Part shown: piece after piece, positions 34,915 to 44,076 of the stretch
Numbering within the stretch: position 1 is the stretch's first letter
Layout of the letters: each line of letters starts with the position of its first letter
DNA from: Deltaproteobacteria bacterium
Lineage (GTDB): Bacteria > Desulfobacterota > JAENJC01
DNA length: 44,076 nt
Assembly: GCA_030646755.1 (NCBI GenBank)
Contig: JAUSKU010000009.1
Location: 1-44,076 of the forward strand
Reading direction: 5' to 3'
Notes under the pieces: generated by a model
What the model was told of the DNA's origin: nothing
Database searches by the model: none
The model's input: the letters and a program-made list of their open reading frames with translations, nothing else
Position numbers and translations under genes: made by a program

Positions 34915-35766
34915 ATGAAGAGAATCGGGATAATCGCAAAAACAGACAAGCCTCAGGCCGTTGATGTGTCAAGGGAGTTAATCTCATGGCTAAAGTCCAA
35001 GGATAGGGAACCTGTCATTGATGAGACGTTGGGGCGTCTTTTGGGGATTCCAGGCGGTTGCTCAAGGGAGGAGGTGGCCTCTAAATCCGATATGCTTCTG
35101 GTCCTTGGGGGAGACGGCACTCTCCTTGCTGCTGCAAGGCTCGCCTGGGCAACAGGGATCCCGATCCTGGGTGTAAACCTCGGAAGTCTGGGCTTCCTTA
35201 CAGAGATAACCATTGGGGAGCTTTATCCCGCCATGGAAAAGGTCTTGAAGGGCGAGTATGAGACAGAGGAGAGAGTAATGCTCTCCGCCAGGATCATCAG
35301 GGAAGGTAAGGAGATAGCCAAATACACGGTCTTGAACGATGTCTTTGTTAGCAGGGGAAGCACCGCAAGGATCATAGACCTGGAGACAAAGATCAACGGC
35401 GACTATGTCACCACATACAAGGCGGACGGACTGATAATGTCCACCCCTACTGGTTCTACTGCTTATTCCCTTTCTGCAGGCGGACCTATCATATATCCTT
35501 CCCTTCATGCATTTGCCCTTACGCCTATATGCCCTCATACCCTGACGCAGAGGCCGATAATAGTCTCTGACGACTCCGTCATAACCATTTCGATCCTCTC
35601 AAAGGAGGATATCCTCATAACACATGATGGGATTGCAGGTCCTGCACTTCATTATGGTGACATCGTAGAGGTGAAAAAGGCAGACGCAGTTATCCACCTT
35701 ATCAAGTCCCCGTATAGGAACTACTACGAGGTCTTAAGGACAAAGCTCAAGTGGGGGGAGAGGTGA
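34915..35766 (+). CDS. nadK: NAD kinase
   Basis: 283 residues; phosphorylates NAD to NADP. The family hallmarks are the GGDGT motif (MLLVLGGDGTLLAAAR), VNLGSLGFLTEI, and the NAD-binding glycine/serine region STPTGSTAYSLSAGGPII with DGLI just before it. ATTAAAGGAC lies upstream of the ATG. It is followed by recN, a pairing common in many bacterial phyla. Confidence 0.95.
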   Translation: MKRIGIIAKTDKPQAVDVSRELISWLKSKDREPVIDETLGRLLGIPGGCSREEVASKSDMLLVLGGDGTLLAAARLAWATGIPILGVNLGSLGFLTEITIGELYPAMEKVLKGEYETEERVMLSARIIREGKEIAKYTVLNDVFVSRGSTARIIDLETKINGDYVTTYKADGLIMSTPTGSTAYSLSAGGPIIYPSLHAFALTPICPHTLTQRPIIVSDDSVITISILSKEDILITHDGIAGPALHYGDIVEVKKADAVIHLIKSPYRNYYEVLRTKLKWGER

Positions 35767-35770
35767 AGAA

Positions 35771-35799
35771 GTGGTCAGCGGTCAGTGGCCGGTGGTCAG
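35771..35799. repeat. GGTCAGCGGTCAGTGGCC repeat between nadK and recN
   Basis: Four GGTCAG-like units in tandem, the same family as the tract inside manC. A new ribosome-binding region and recN follow 40 bases later. Confidence 0.6.
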
Positions 35800-35841
35800 A
35801 AAAAGATGGGACTTTCCCCGGGACAATGCGACGTGAGATAA

Positions 35842-37512
35842 ATGCTGACTGAGCTTAATATAAAAAATTTCGCGATTATAGATTCCCTCAATATTACCTT
35901 TGAAAAAGGGTTCAATGTCCTTACAGGTGAGACCGGTGCAGGGAAGTCCATAATCGTCGATGCCGTGGAGCTTGTCCTGGGAGGGAGGGCCTCTTCGGAG
36001 ATGATAAGGTCCGGGTGCGATGAGGCGGTAGTGGAGGCTGCCTTTGACTCCTCGGATGTCCGGGGACTTAGCGAAAAACTTATAGAGATGGGGATTGAAG
36101 GTGATGATACCCTTGTTATCAAGAGAACTGTCTCTGCATCAGGAAAGAACAAGGTCTTCATAAACGGGTCAATGGCAACCATTGCCATGCTTTCCGATAT
36201 AGGCGAGTTCCTGGTAGACATCCACGGCCAGCATGAGCATCAGACCCTCTTCAAGGTTGAAAGGCACATAGACGTCATCGATGAATATGCGGCGGTTGGT
36301 CCTTTAAGAGAGGAGATGGCCGGGGTTTATTCCGAACTGAACAGGATTAAAAACGAACTGGAGTCGCTGAAGGTCTCTGAGGCAGACAAGGAAAAGAGGC
36401 TTGATGTCCTGAAGTTCCAGTCTGACGAGATCGGGAAGGCAAGCCTCAAGGAGAATGAAGAGGAAGGGTTGCTGGGGGAGAGGAAACTTCTCGCCAATGC
36501 AGAGAAGCTTTTTGACGCAGGGAACACCGCCCTGGAGCTTTTGTATGCCCAGGCAGGCTCGGCCCTGGAGCTGGTTAAAAAGGCGGATTCCAAAATAAGG
36601 GAGATTGCAACCCTTGATGAATCCCTGAAGCCTACGGCAGAGTCCGTAAATTCTATCTATGCATCGATTGAAGATGCAGCCATGACCTTACGGGACTATG
36701 TCGGGAAGATAAGCTTCGAACCCGAGAGACTTAATGAGATTGAAGAAAGACTCGATCTCATTGGGAGACTCAAACGTAAATACGGCAATACCGTTTCCGA
36801 AGTTTTGAAATATAAAGAGGAAGTAGACAGAGAGTTAGAAGGGATAGAAAAAGCCGAAGAACGGATTACTGAGCTTGAAAAAGAGGTTGAAACGCTAAAG
36901 GCCAGTGGTTTAAAGATTGCTGAAACTTTATCAGATAAGAGAAAGAAGGCCTCCAAGGAACTGAAAAAAATGGTGGAGGTTGAACTTTCCGACTTAGGGA
37001 TGAAAAAGGCGGTGTTTGAGGTCAAGATAGATATGATAAGCGATATAACTTCAAAGGGTCTTGACAGGGTGGAGTTCCTTCTTTCATCGAATCCTGGGGA
37101 GGCCCCGAAGCCCCTTTCAAAGATCGCCTCTGGCGGTGAGCTTTCCCGCATCATGCTAGCGTTGAAGAAGGTTCTGGCGGGACCTTCCGGGGTCCCGACA
37201 ATGGTATTTGATGAAGTAGATTCGGGCATCGGCGGAGGGATTGCCGAGGTTGTTGGCCGCAAGCTCAGGGAGGTGGCCCGCGGAAGGCAGGTCTTGTGCA
37301 TAACCCATCTCCCGCAGATCGCAGCCATGGCTGACCTGCATTATGCTGTCTCCAAGGGGGAGGAAAAGGGAAGGACCGTGACGACTGTTGCCAGGCTTGA
37401 TAAAAATGGCAGGGTTGATGAGATAGCGAGGATGCTTGGGGGGATGACAATAACCGAGGCTACTAAGAGGCATGCGGAAGAGATGATAAATAACGTAAAT
37501 CGTGAGACATGA
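35842..37512 (+). CDS. recN: DNA repair protein RecN
   Basis: 556 residues, standard for RecN, an SMC-like ATPase that holds broken DNA ends together. N-terminal Walker A GETGAGKSIIVDAVELVLGGRAS follows LTELNIKNFAIIDSLNITFEKGFNVL; a long coiled coil spans roughly residues 155-375; the C-terminal half has SGGELSRIMLALK (ABC signature) and TMVFDEVDSGIGGGIAEVVG (Walker B), then CITHLPQIAAMAD. No SOS-type operator was noticed upstream. Confidence 0.95.
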   Translation: MLTELNIKNFAIIDSLNITFEKGFNVLTGETGAGKSIIVDAVELVLGGRASSEMIRSGCDEAVVEAAFDSSDVRGLSEKLIEMGIEGDDTLVIKRTVSASGKNKVFINGSMATIAMLSDIGEFLVDIHGQHEHQTLFKVERHIDVIDEYAAVGPLREEMAGVYSELNRIKNELESLKVSEADKEKRLDVLKFQSDEIGKASLKENEEEGLLGERKLLANAEKLFDAGNTALELLYAQAGSALELVKKADSKIREIATLDESLKPTAESVNSIYASIEDAAMTLRDYVGKISFEPERLNEIEERLDLIGRLKRKYGNTVSEVLKYKEEVDRELEGIEKAEERITELEKEVETLKASGLKIAETLSDKRKKASKELKKMVEVELSDLGMKKAVFEVKIDMISDITSKGLDRVEFLLSSNPGEAPKPLSKIASGGELSRIMLALKKVLAGPSGVPTMVFDEVDSGIGGGIAEVVGRKLREVARGRQVLCITHLPQIAAMADLHYAVSKGEEKGRTVTTVARLDKNGRVDEIARMLGGMTITEATKRHAEEMINNVNRET

Positions 37513-37516
37513 GACA

Positions 37517-37606
37517 TCCCACCCTCACCTTAATCCTCTCCCTGAGGGAGAGGAAACTGTTGTTATTCCCTCTCCTTCAAGGAGAGGGGCAGGGTGAGGA
37601 TGGGGT
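37517..37606. repeat. CCCTCTCC/GGAGAGGG palindromic repeat pair after recN
   Basis: CCTCTCC-CTGA-GGGAGAGG and CCCTCTCC-TTCAA-GGAGAGGG palindromes, flanked by CCCACCCTCACC and GGTGAGGATGGGG that can pair as an outer stem. Same group as the repeats before glmM and ftsY. Confidence 0.7.
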
Positions 37607-37626
37607 AAAGTGTGAAGGAGAGTAAT

Positions 37627-38076
37627 TTGATACGTAAGGCCAGGATAACCGATGTAAAGCAGATACAGAAGCTGGTGGAGGTGTTTGCCAACAAGGGTGA
37701 GATGCTTCCCCGCTCGCTGAGCGAGCTTTACGATAACCTGCGGGATTTTTATGTGTATGAGGAAAATGGCGTGCTGGCAGGTGTATGCGCCCTGCATATC
37801 TGCTGGGATGACCTGGCGGAGGTGAGGTCCCTTGTGGTGGCGGAACGCCATATAAAGAAAGGCATGGGGAAGAAGCTTGTAACGGCGTGCGTTGATGAGG
37901 CCAAGGAGTTCGGGATTAAGAGGGTTTTTGCCCTGACATATCAGAGGGTATTTTTTGAGAAGCTTGGTTTCCATGAAATAGATAAGACGCAGCTCCCTCA
38001 CAAGATATGGGGGGACTGCCTGAAATGTTCAAAGTTCCCTGAGTGTGACGAGATAGCGATGGTTTTAGAACTGTAA
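37627..38076 (+). CDS. GNAT N-acetyltransferase, ArgA-like
   Basis: 149 residues from TTG at 37627 (MIRKARITDVKQIQKLVEVFANKGEMLPRSLSELY) with AGGAG upstream; a GTG at 37612 would start in repeat-derived DNA. The acetyl-CoA site is VRSLVVAERHIKKGMGKKLV, and the LTYQRVFFEKLGFHEIDKTQLPHKIWGDCLKCSKFPECDE tail with its three Cys is typical of the short stand-alone N-acetylglutamate synthases found in Nitrospirota and deltaproteobacteria. It likely acetylates glutamate for arginine synthesis; another amino substrate is possible. Confidence 0.8.
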   Translation: MIRKARITDVKQIQKLVEVFANKGEMLPRSLSELYDNLRDFYVYEENGVLAGVCALHICWDDLAEVRSLVVAERHIKKGMGKKLVTACVDEAKEFGIKRVFALTYQRVFFEKLGFHEIDKTQLPHKIWGDCLKCSKFPECDEIAMVLEL

Positions 38077-38116
38077 AAACAGGCAGAGGTTGAGTTGAAT
38101 TTAACTTGAGGTATAT

Positions 38117-39454
38117 ATGGAGATAATCGAAAAAAAAAATCTGATCCTGGACGAGGTCAGGAACAAGGGACTGAAGGAGTTTGAGATATATATAAATGCC
38201 ACCAGTTCTCTTTCCATTGAATCTAAAGAGGGAAAGGTGGACTCCTTTGAAGTCTCAAGGCAGGCAGGGGCATCATTAAGGGTCTTTGACAAAGGGAGGC
38301 AGGGCTTCTCATTCTGTACCGATTTTGGCAATGGCGGGATAAAGAGGATGGTGGATGATGCTGCGTTAAGCTGTCAGCACACCACCCTTGACGAATTCAG
38401 GGTCCTCCCTGATATGGGCAGTCCGATCCCTTCGGTCTCGGTGTATGATGAGGGGATGAAAGATGTCCTTGAGGAGGAAAAGATTGATAGGGCAAAGGCC
38501 CTGGAAAGGGCTGCCCTTTCCTTCGACATGAGGATGAAAAGGGTCAGAAAGGCTGCATATTCAGAGGCTGAGTATGAGGTCTATCTATTAAACTCCAAAG
38601 GTATCGACGTAAGCCACAAGGGGACATACTGTTCAGCGAGCATATCGGCCCTGGCTGAGGAGGGCTCAGAATCGGAGATGGGGTCGGACTTTGATTTCAG
38701 CAGGTCTTATAAGGGACTTGATGTGGAAAAGGTCGGCAGAAGGGCCGCTGAAAACGGGGTCCAACTGTTGGGTGGTCGGAGGATAAAGACGGTCAGGTGC
38801 CCTGTTGTCCTTGAAAACAGCGTTGCAGCAGATTTTTTGGGTGTCCTGGCATCATCGTTTATCGCCGATTCTGTCCAGAAGGGGAAGTCGTTGCTGGCCG
38901 GCAAGATAGGGACAACGGTCGGCTCAGAGCTATTAAATGTCTTTGATGACGGCCTGTATCCAGGAGGGCTTGGAACTGCTCCTGTAGATGGGGAAGGGCT
39001 ACCCAGGCAGAGGACTCCCCTGATTCAGAGCGGCATACTCAAGGGATATCTGTACGATACATACAGCGCTGCAAAAGACAAGGTAAAATCAACAGGAAAT
39101 GCTGTCAGGGGAGGAATTAAGGCCCCGCCTGCCTGCGGCCTTACAAACCTTTATATTGAGAAAGGGGATTTCAGCAGGGACGCCCTGTTTAACACGGCTG
39201 GAACGGGCCTTTTTGTTACTGAAGTGATGGGCATGCACACGGCCAATCCCGTATCTGGCGACTTCTCTGTCGGGGCGGCGGGGATATGGATTGAGAACGG
39301 AAAAAGGGCATACCCGGTTAAAGGTGTTGCCATAGCAGGAAATGTTATGGATGTACTAAAAAGCGTGACCGCAGTCGGTAGTGATCTCAGGTTCTTCGGT
39401 AAGATCGGCGCCCCGTCTCTCCTTATATCCGATTTGACTATCAGCGGGGAGTAA
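38117..39454 (+). CDS. pmbA: Metalloprotease subunit TldE/PmbA
   Basis: 445 residues, the family length. TldE pairs with TldD to form a proteolytic chamber that trims modified peptides such as microcin B17 and degrades unfolded peptides. Family parts: EIYINATSSLSIESKEGKVDSFEVSRQAGASLRVFDKGRQGFS, YCSASISALAEEGSESEMG and a C-terminal PVSGDFSVGAAGIWIENG. The HExxxH zinc motif of TldD is absent, as expected for the E subunit. TldD is not next to it. Given the RiPP genes on this contig, a TldD/E role in peptide maturation is conceivable but purely speculative. Confidence 0.9.
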   Translation: MEIIEKKNLILDEVRNKGLKEFEIYINATSSLSIESKEGKVDSFEVSRQAGASLRVFDKGRQGFSFCTDFGNGGIKRMVDDAALSCQHTTLDEFRVLPDMGSPIPSVSVYDEGMKDVLEEEKIDRAKALERAALSFDMRMKRVRKAAYSEAEYEVYLLNSKGIDVSHKGTYCSASISALAEEGSESEMGSDFDFSRSYKGLDVEKVGRRAAENGVQLLGGRRIKTVRCPVVLENSVAADFLGVLASSFIADSVQKGKSLLAGKIGTTVGSELLNVFDDGLYPGGLGTAPVDGEGLPRQRTPLIQSGILKGYLYDTYSAAKDKVKSTGNAVRGGIKAPPACGLTNLYIEKGDFSRDALFNTAGTGLFVTEVMGMHTANPVSGDFSVGAAGIWIENGKRAYPVKGVAIAGNVMDVLKSVTAVGSDLRFFGKIGAPSLLISDLTISGE

Positions 39455-39457
39455 CGA

Positions 39458-40591
39458 ATGCGGAATGCTAATCCAAAATGGATTATTGCCTACTGTCTAC
39501 TGTCTGCTGCCTATTGTCTACTTTTCTATTCCCATTCCTTCGCCTGGGAGTCCCGTGAAGTCATAAGGATAGCCATATTCAAGGGCGCATCGGCAACCGT
39601 GGGGGGAGATGGGGTTTCAATAACCGGCGTCATAGGTAATGAAAAGATACCCATACTGAGCAACTCTGAGCTTGAGATAAAGACGGATAAAGACGGGTTG
39701 CTGGTTAACGGCACATCGTATACCTCTTTAATTGCGGACGCCAAGGAATCCCGTATCAAGGTAAATGGCAAAGGGTACAGGGGCAGGATTGAGGCACTAA
39801 AGGATAACTCTTCACTCCTCATCATAAATGAGCTTAACCTGGAGGATTACCTGGTAGGACTGATAAACCATGAGATTTCATCAAGGTGGCCCAAGGAGGC
39901 TGTAAAGGCCCAGGCGGTGGTTGCCAGAACATACGCTCTTTATCAGAAAAAGGCGAGGAAAGACCCGAGGTATGACCTGGAGTCGACTGTAGTAAGCCAG
40001 GTTTACGGCGGGAGTGACAGCGAGGATGAGCTGGCCCTTCAGGCCGTGAAGGAGACGGAGGGAGAGGTCGCCCTTTATAACGGAGAGCTTATCCAGGCAC
40101 TCTATCATTCTTCGTGCGGGGGGAGGACGGAGGCGGCAGAGGATGTGTGGGGAAAAGACGTTCCTTACCTCAGGAGTATTAAAGACCCTCATTGTACAGA
40201 GGCTCCCAATTACTTCTGGCAGTATGAGATAGGCCTGGATGAATTGAGCGAAAGGCTCAGGCGGCTCGACGGCGGCATCGACAGTATCAGTTCAGTGTCG
40301 GTAAAGAAGAAGTCCCGAAGCGGGAGGGCCATCAGCATTTCTATCAGACACAGCAATGGCGTCTCAGATGTATCAGGGAAGGATTTCAGAGAGGCCATTG
40401 GGTTTGAACACCTGAGGAGCACCGACTTTACTGTAAAGATTAAAGGAGATTCAGTATCCTTTGCAGGAAGCGGAGGCGGCCACGGGGTAGGGATGTGCCA
40501 GTGGGGGGCAAAGGGGATGGCTGATGACGGCCGGACATATAAACAGATACTTAAGTGGTATTATCCGGGAATAACGATAAGGAGGTACTAA
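39458..40591 (+). CDS. SpoIID/LytB domain protein (peptidoglycan lytic transglycosylase-like)
   Basis: 377 residues. An N-terminal signal segment (WIIAYCLLSAAYCLLFYSHSFA) is encoded largely by a dispersed repeat. The SpoIID domain follows: LEDYLVGLINHEISSRWPKEAVKAQAVVARTYALYQ, STVVSQVYGG, ALYHSSCGGRTEAAEDVWG and a C-terminal GGGHGVGMCQWGAKGMADDGRTYKQILKWYYPGI. Such enzymes cleave glycan strands lacking stem peptides. In a non-sporulating diderm it probably serves division or wall remodelling. It starts 3 bases after pmbA ends. Confidence 0.88.
   Translation: MRNANPKWIIAYCLLSAAYCLLFYSHSFAWESREVIRIAIFKGASATVGGDGVSITGVIGNEKIPILSNSELEIKTDKDGLLVNGTSYTSLIADAKESRIKVNGKGYRGRIEALKDNSSLLIINELNLEDYLVGLINHEISSRWPKEAVKAQAVVARTYALYQKKARKDPRYDLESTVVSQVYGGSDSEDELALQAVKETEGEVALYNGELIQALYHSSCGGRTEAAEDVWGKDVPYLRSIKDPHCTEAPNYFWQYEIGLDELSERLRRLDGGIDSISSVSVKKKSRSGRAISISIRHSNGVSDVSGKDFREAIGFEHLRSTDFTVKIKGDSVSFAGSGGGHGVGMCQWGAKGMADDGRTYKQILKWYYPGITIRRY
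39487..39522. repeat. CTACTGTCTACTGTCTGCTG repeat in the spoIID signal peptide
   Basis: Tandem CTACTGTCTA/CTGCCTATTGTCTA units (the complement of TAGGCAATAGACAGTAG tracts known from other genomes) are read as AYCLLSAAYCLL, the hydrophobic core of the signal sequence. Confidence 0.6.
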
Positions 40592-40594
40592 TCT

Positions 40595-41694
40595 ATGGTA
40601 GACAAAAAGTTTGAAAATCTGAAAGAAGAACTAGAGGAATTGAGAGATGAGCATAAGACTATTGAGAAGCAGTCAAGGAAGCTCGAAGAAAAGGTACTGG
40701 AACTATATACACTTTACAACATAAGTAAGACCCTGAGTATGAGCCATCAACTCGATGACTTATTCAATGGTACCATGACAATGGTTGGAGAGGCCCTTAA
40801 TATTGGTGAGTGGTGCCTTATGCTCCTGCAGGGGGATGAGCTTTTCATAAGGGTGGCACACGGTCTGGGAGAAGATGTGAGAAGCAAGGTCCGTTTCCGC
40901 CTGGATGAGGGAGTTTCGGGGAAAGTGGCGAGGAGTGGTAAGGCCGTTCTTATTCAGGATGTGAGTAAGGAGAAGGACTTCCTTTACTATAAAGGTTTTA
41001 AAAAGGACATAGGGTCATTCCTTTCTGTCCCTCTCATAGTGAAAGGTGAGGTTATAGGGTTACTTAATACCCATAAGCCTCAAACGAACGCATTTAGAAA
41101 GAGTGACCTGGAGCTCTTCACTGCGGTTGCGGAGCATGTGTCTGTGGCTATTGAAAAGGCAAGGCTTTTCGAGAAAACAAAGGAAGACGCAGCCAGGGAC
41201 GAGCTTACAAAGCTTTATAACCGCAGGTTCTTCTTTGAGAAGCTCGGCCAGGAGCTGAAAAGGGCTAAACGTTACAAGAGGGGTTTTTCCATTATAATCA
41301 TGGATATAGACCATTTTAAGAACTATAACGACCTTTACGGTCATATCCAGGGAGATAACGCCCTCAGGCAGACTGCACGGATAATGGAGGAGGCTCTGAG
41401 AGGTGAAGACATAGTCGCCCGTTTTGGGGGAGAGGAGTTCATCATGCTACTCCCGGAAGTTGACAAAGAACATGCTGTAATGGCTGCTGAAAAGTTAAGG
41501 AAGCGGATAGCTGATGCAAAATATATCGGAGAGGACCTTCTTCCGGGTGGACGGTTCACTGCGAGCTTTGGAGTCTCGTCATATCCTGAAGACGGGGAAG
41601 AAGGACTTCAACTTATAGATATGGCAGACAAGGCCTTGTACCTTAGCAAAAACAAGGGTAGAAACAGGGTCTTTTCCAGCAACGATCTGAATAT

Positions 41695-41698
<4 letters not shown>
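40595..41698 (+). CDS. GAF-GGDEF diguanylate cyclase
   Basis: 367 residues. A coiled-coil start (residues 1-40) leads to a GAF domain (about 45-195) and a GGDEF domain with the active motif GGEEF (278-282). RxxD at R269-D272 stands exactly five residues before it, the inhibitory c-di-GMP I-site. It makes c-di-GMP from two GTP in response to an unknown GAF ligand and should be product-inhibited. Three bases after spoIID and overlapping queA (ATGA), so it is embedded in this operon. Confidence 0.93.
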
Positions 41699-44075
<2,377 letters not shown>

Positions 44076-44076
44076 G

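Noticed and set aside
38117..39454. Dedicated protease for the graspetide
   Set aside because: TldE/PmbA is a housekeeping gene 33 kb away in a different operon and lacks the zinc motif; no link beyond general family knowledge.

Overview
The window is a 44 kb bacterial chromosomal contig that is almost entirely coding. Most genes are single-copy housekeeping genes: recO, tilS, ftsH, folP, glmM, pdxJ, acpS, cimA, trpB, queE, glmU, ftsY, dxs, tlyA, rarA, nadK, recN, pmbA, queA and tgt. Porin and SpoIID-type genes suggest a Gram-negative, diderm cell. Heavy AGG/AGA arginine and ATA isoleucine use, a long FolP, citramalate synthase, TupABC tungstate uptake with an HTH-PBP regulator, and a short ArgA-like acetyltransferase fit Nitrospirota (Thermodesulfovibrio-like) or a deltaproteobacterial lineage. 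That placement is inference; no rRNA is present.

Layout. 1-137: outward-facing start of a probable insertion sequence. 199-960: recO. 1067-6891: accessory island with a PstI/BsuBI-type restriction-modification pair, a probable graspetide (ATP-grasp RiPP) operon made of a three-repeat precursor, an ATP-grasp ligase and a membrane protein with a collagen-like tail, and a RhuM gene. 7005-18044: tRNA(CAT), tilS, ftsH, folP, glmM, pdxJ, acpS, an exported NlpC/DUF1460-like protein, a CNNM/CBS protein, cimA and a ComEA-like gene. 18111-22627 (minus strand): regulator, tupA, tupB, tupC and porin. 22804-25912: trpB, queE, manC. 25913-27304 (minus): glmU. 27622-30461: ftsY, dxs. 30454-32588: second accessory island with a PIN-domain protein, a frameshifted gene and a Bro-N protein. 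32604-38076: tlyA, rarA (minus), nadK, recN, acetyltransferase. 38117-43949: pmbA, spoIID, a diguanylate cyclase, queA and tgt as one tight operon. 43939-44075: exact inverted copy of 1-137.

Two things stand out. First, the 3536-5656 gene set looks like an undescribed graspetide system: the precursor repeats a TxTxT...REEPDQ motif three times and overlaps the ATP-grasp ligase gene by ATGA. Second, short palindromic dispersed repeats pervade the contig. They sit between genes and also in frame inside genes (queA twice, queE, manC, dxs, the ComEA-like gene, the NlpC-like gene, and the spoIID signal peptide), adding foreign peptides to otherwise conserved proteins. A repeat of this type lies where the start of queE should be, and no usable start codon remains for the conserved N-terminus.
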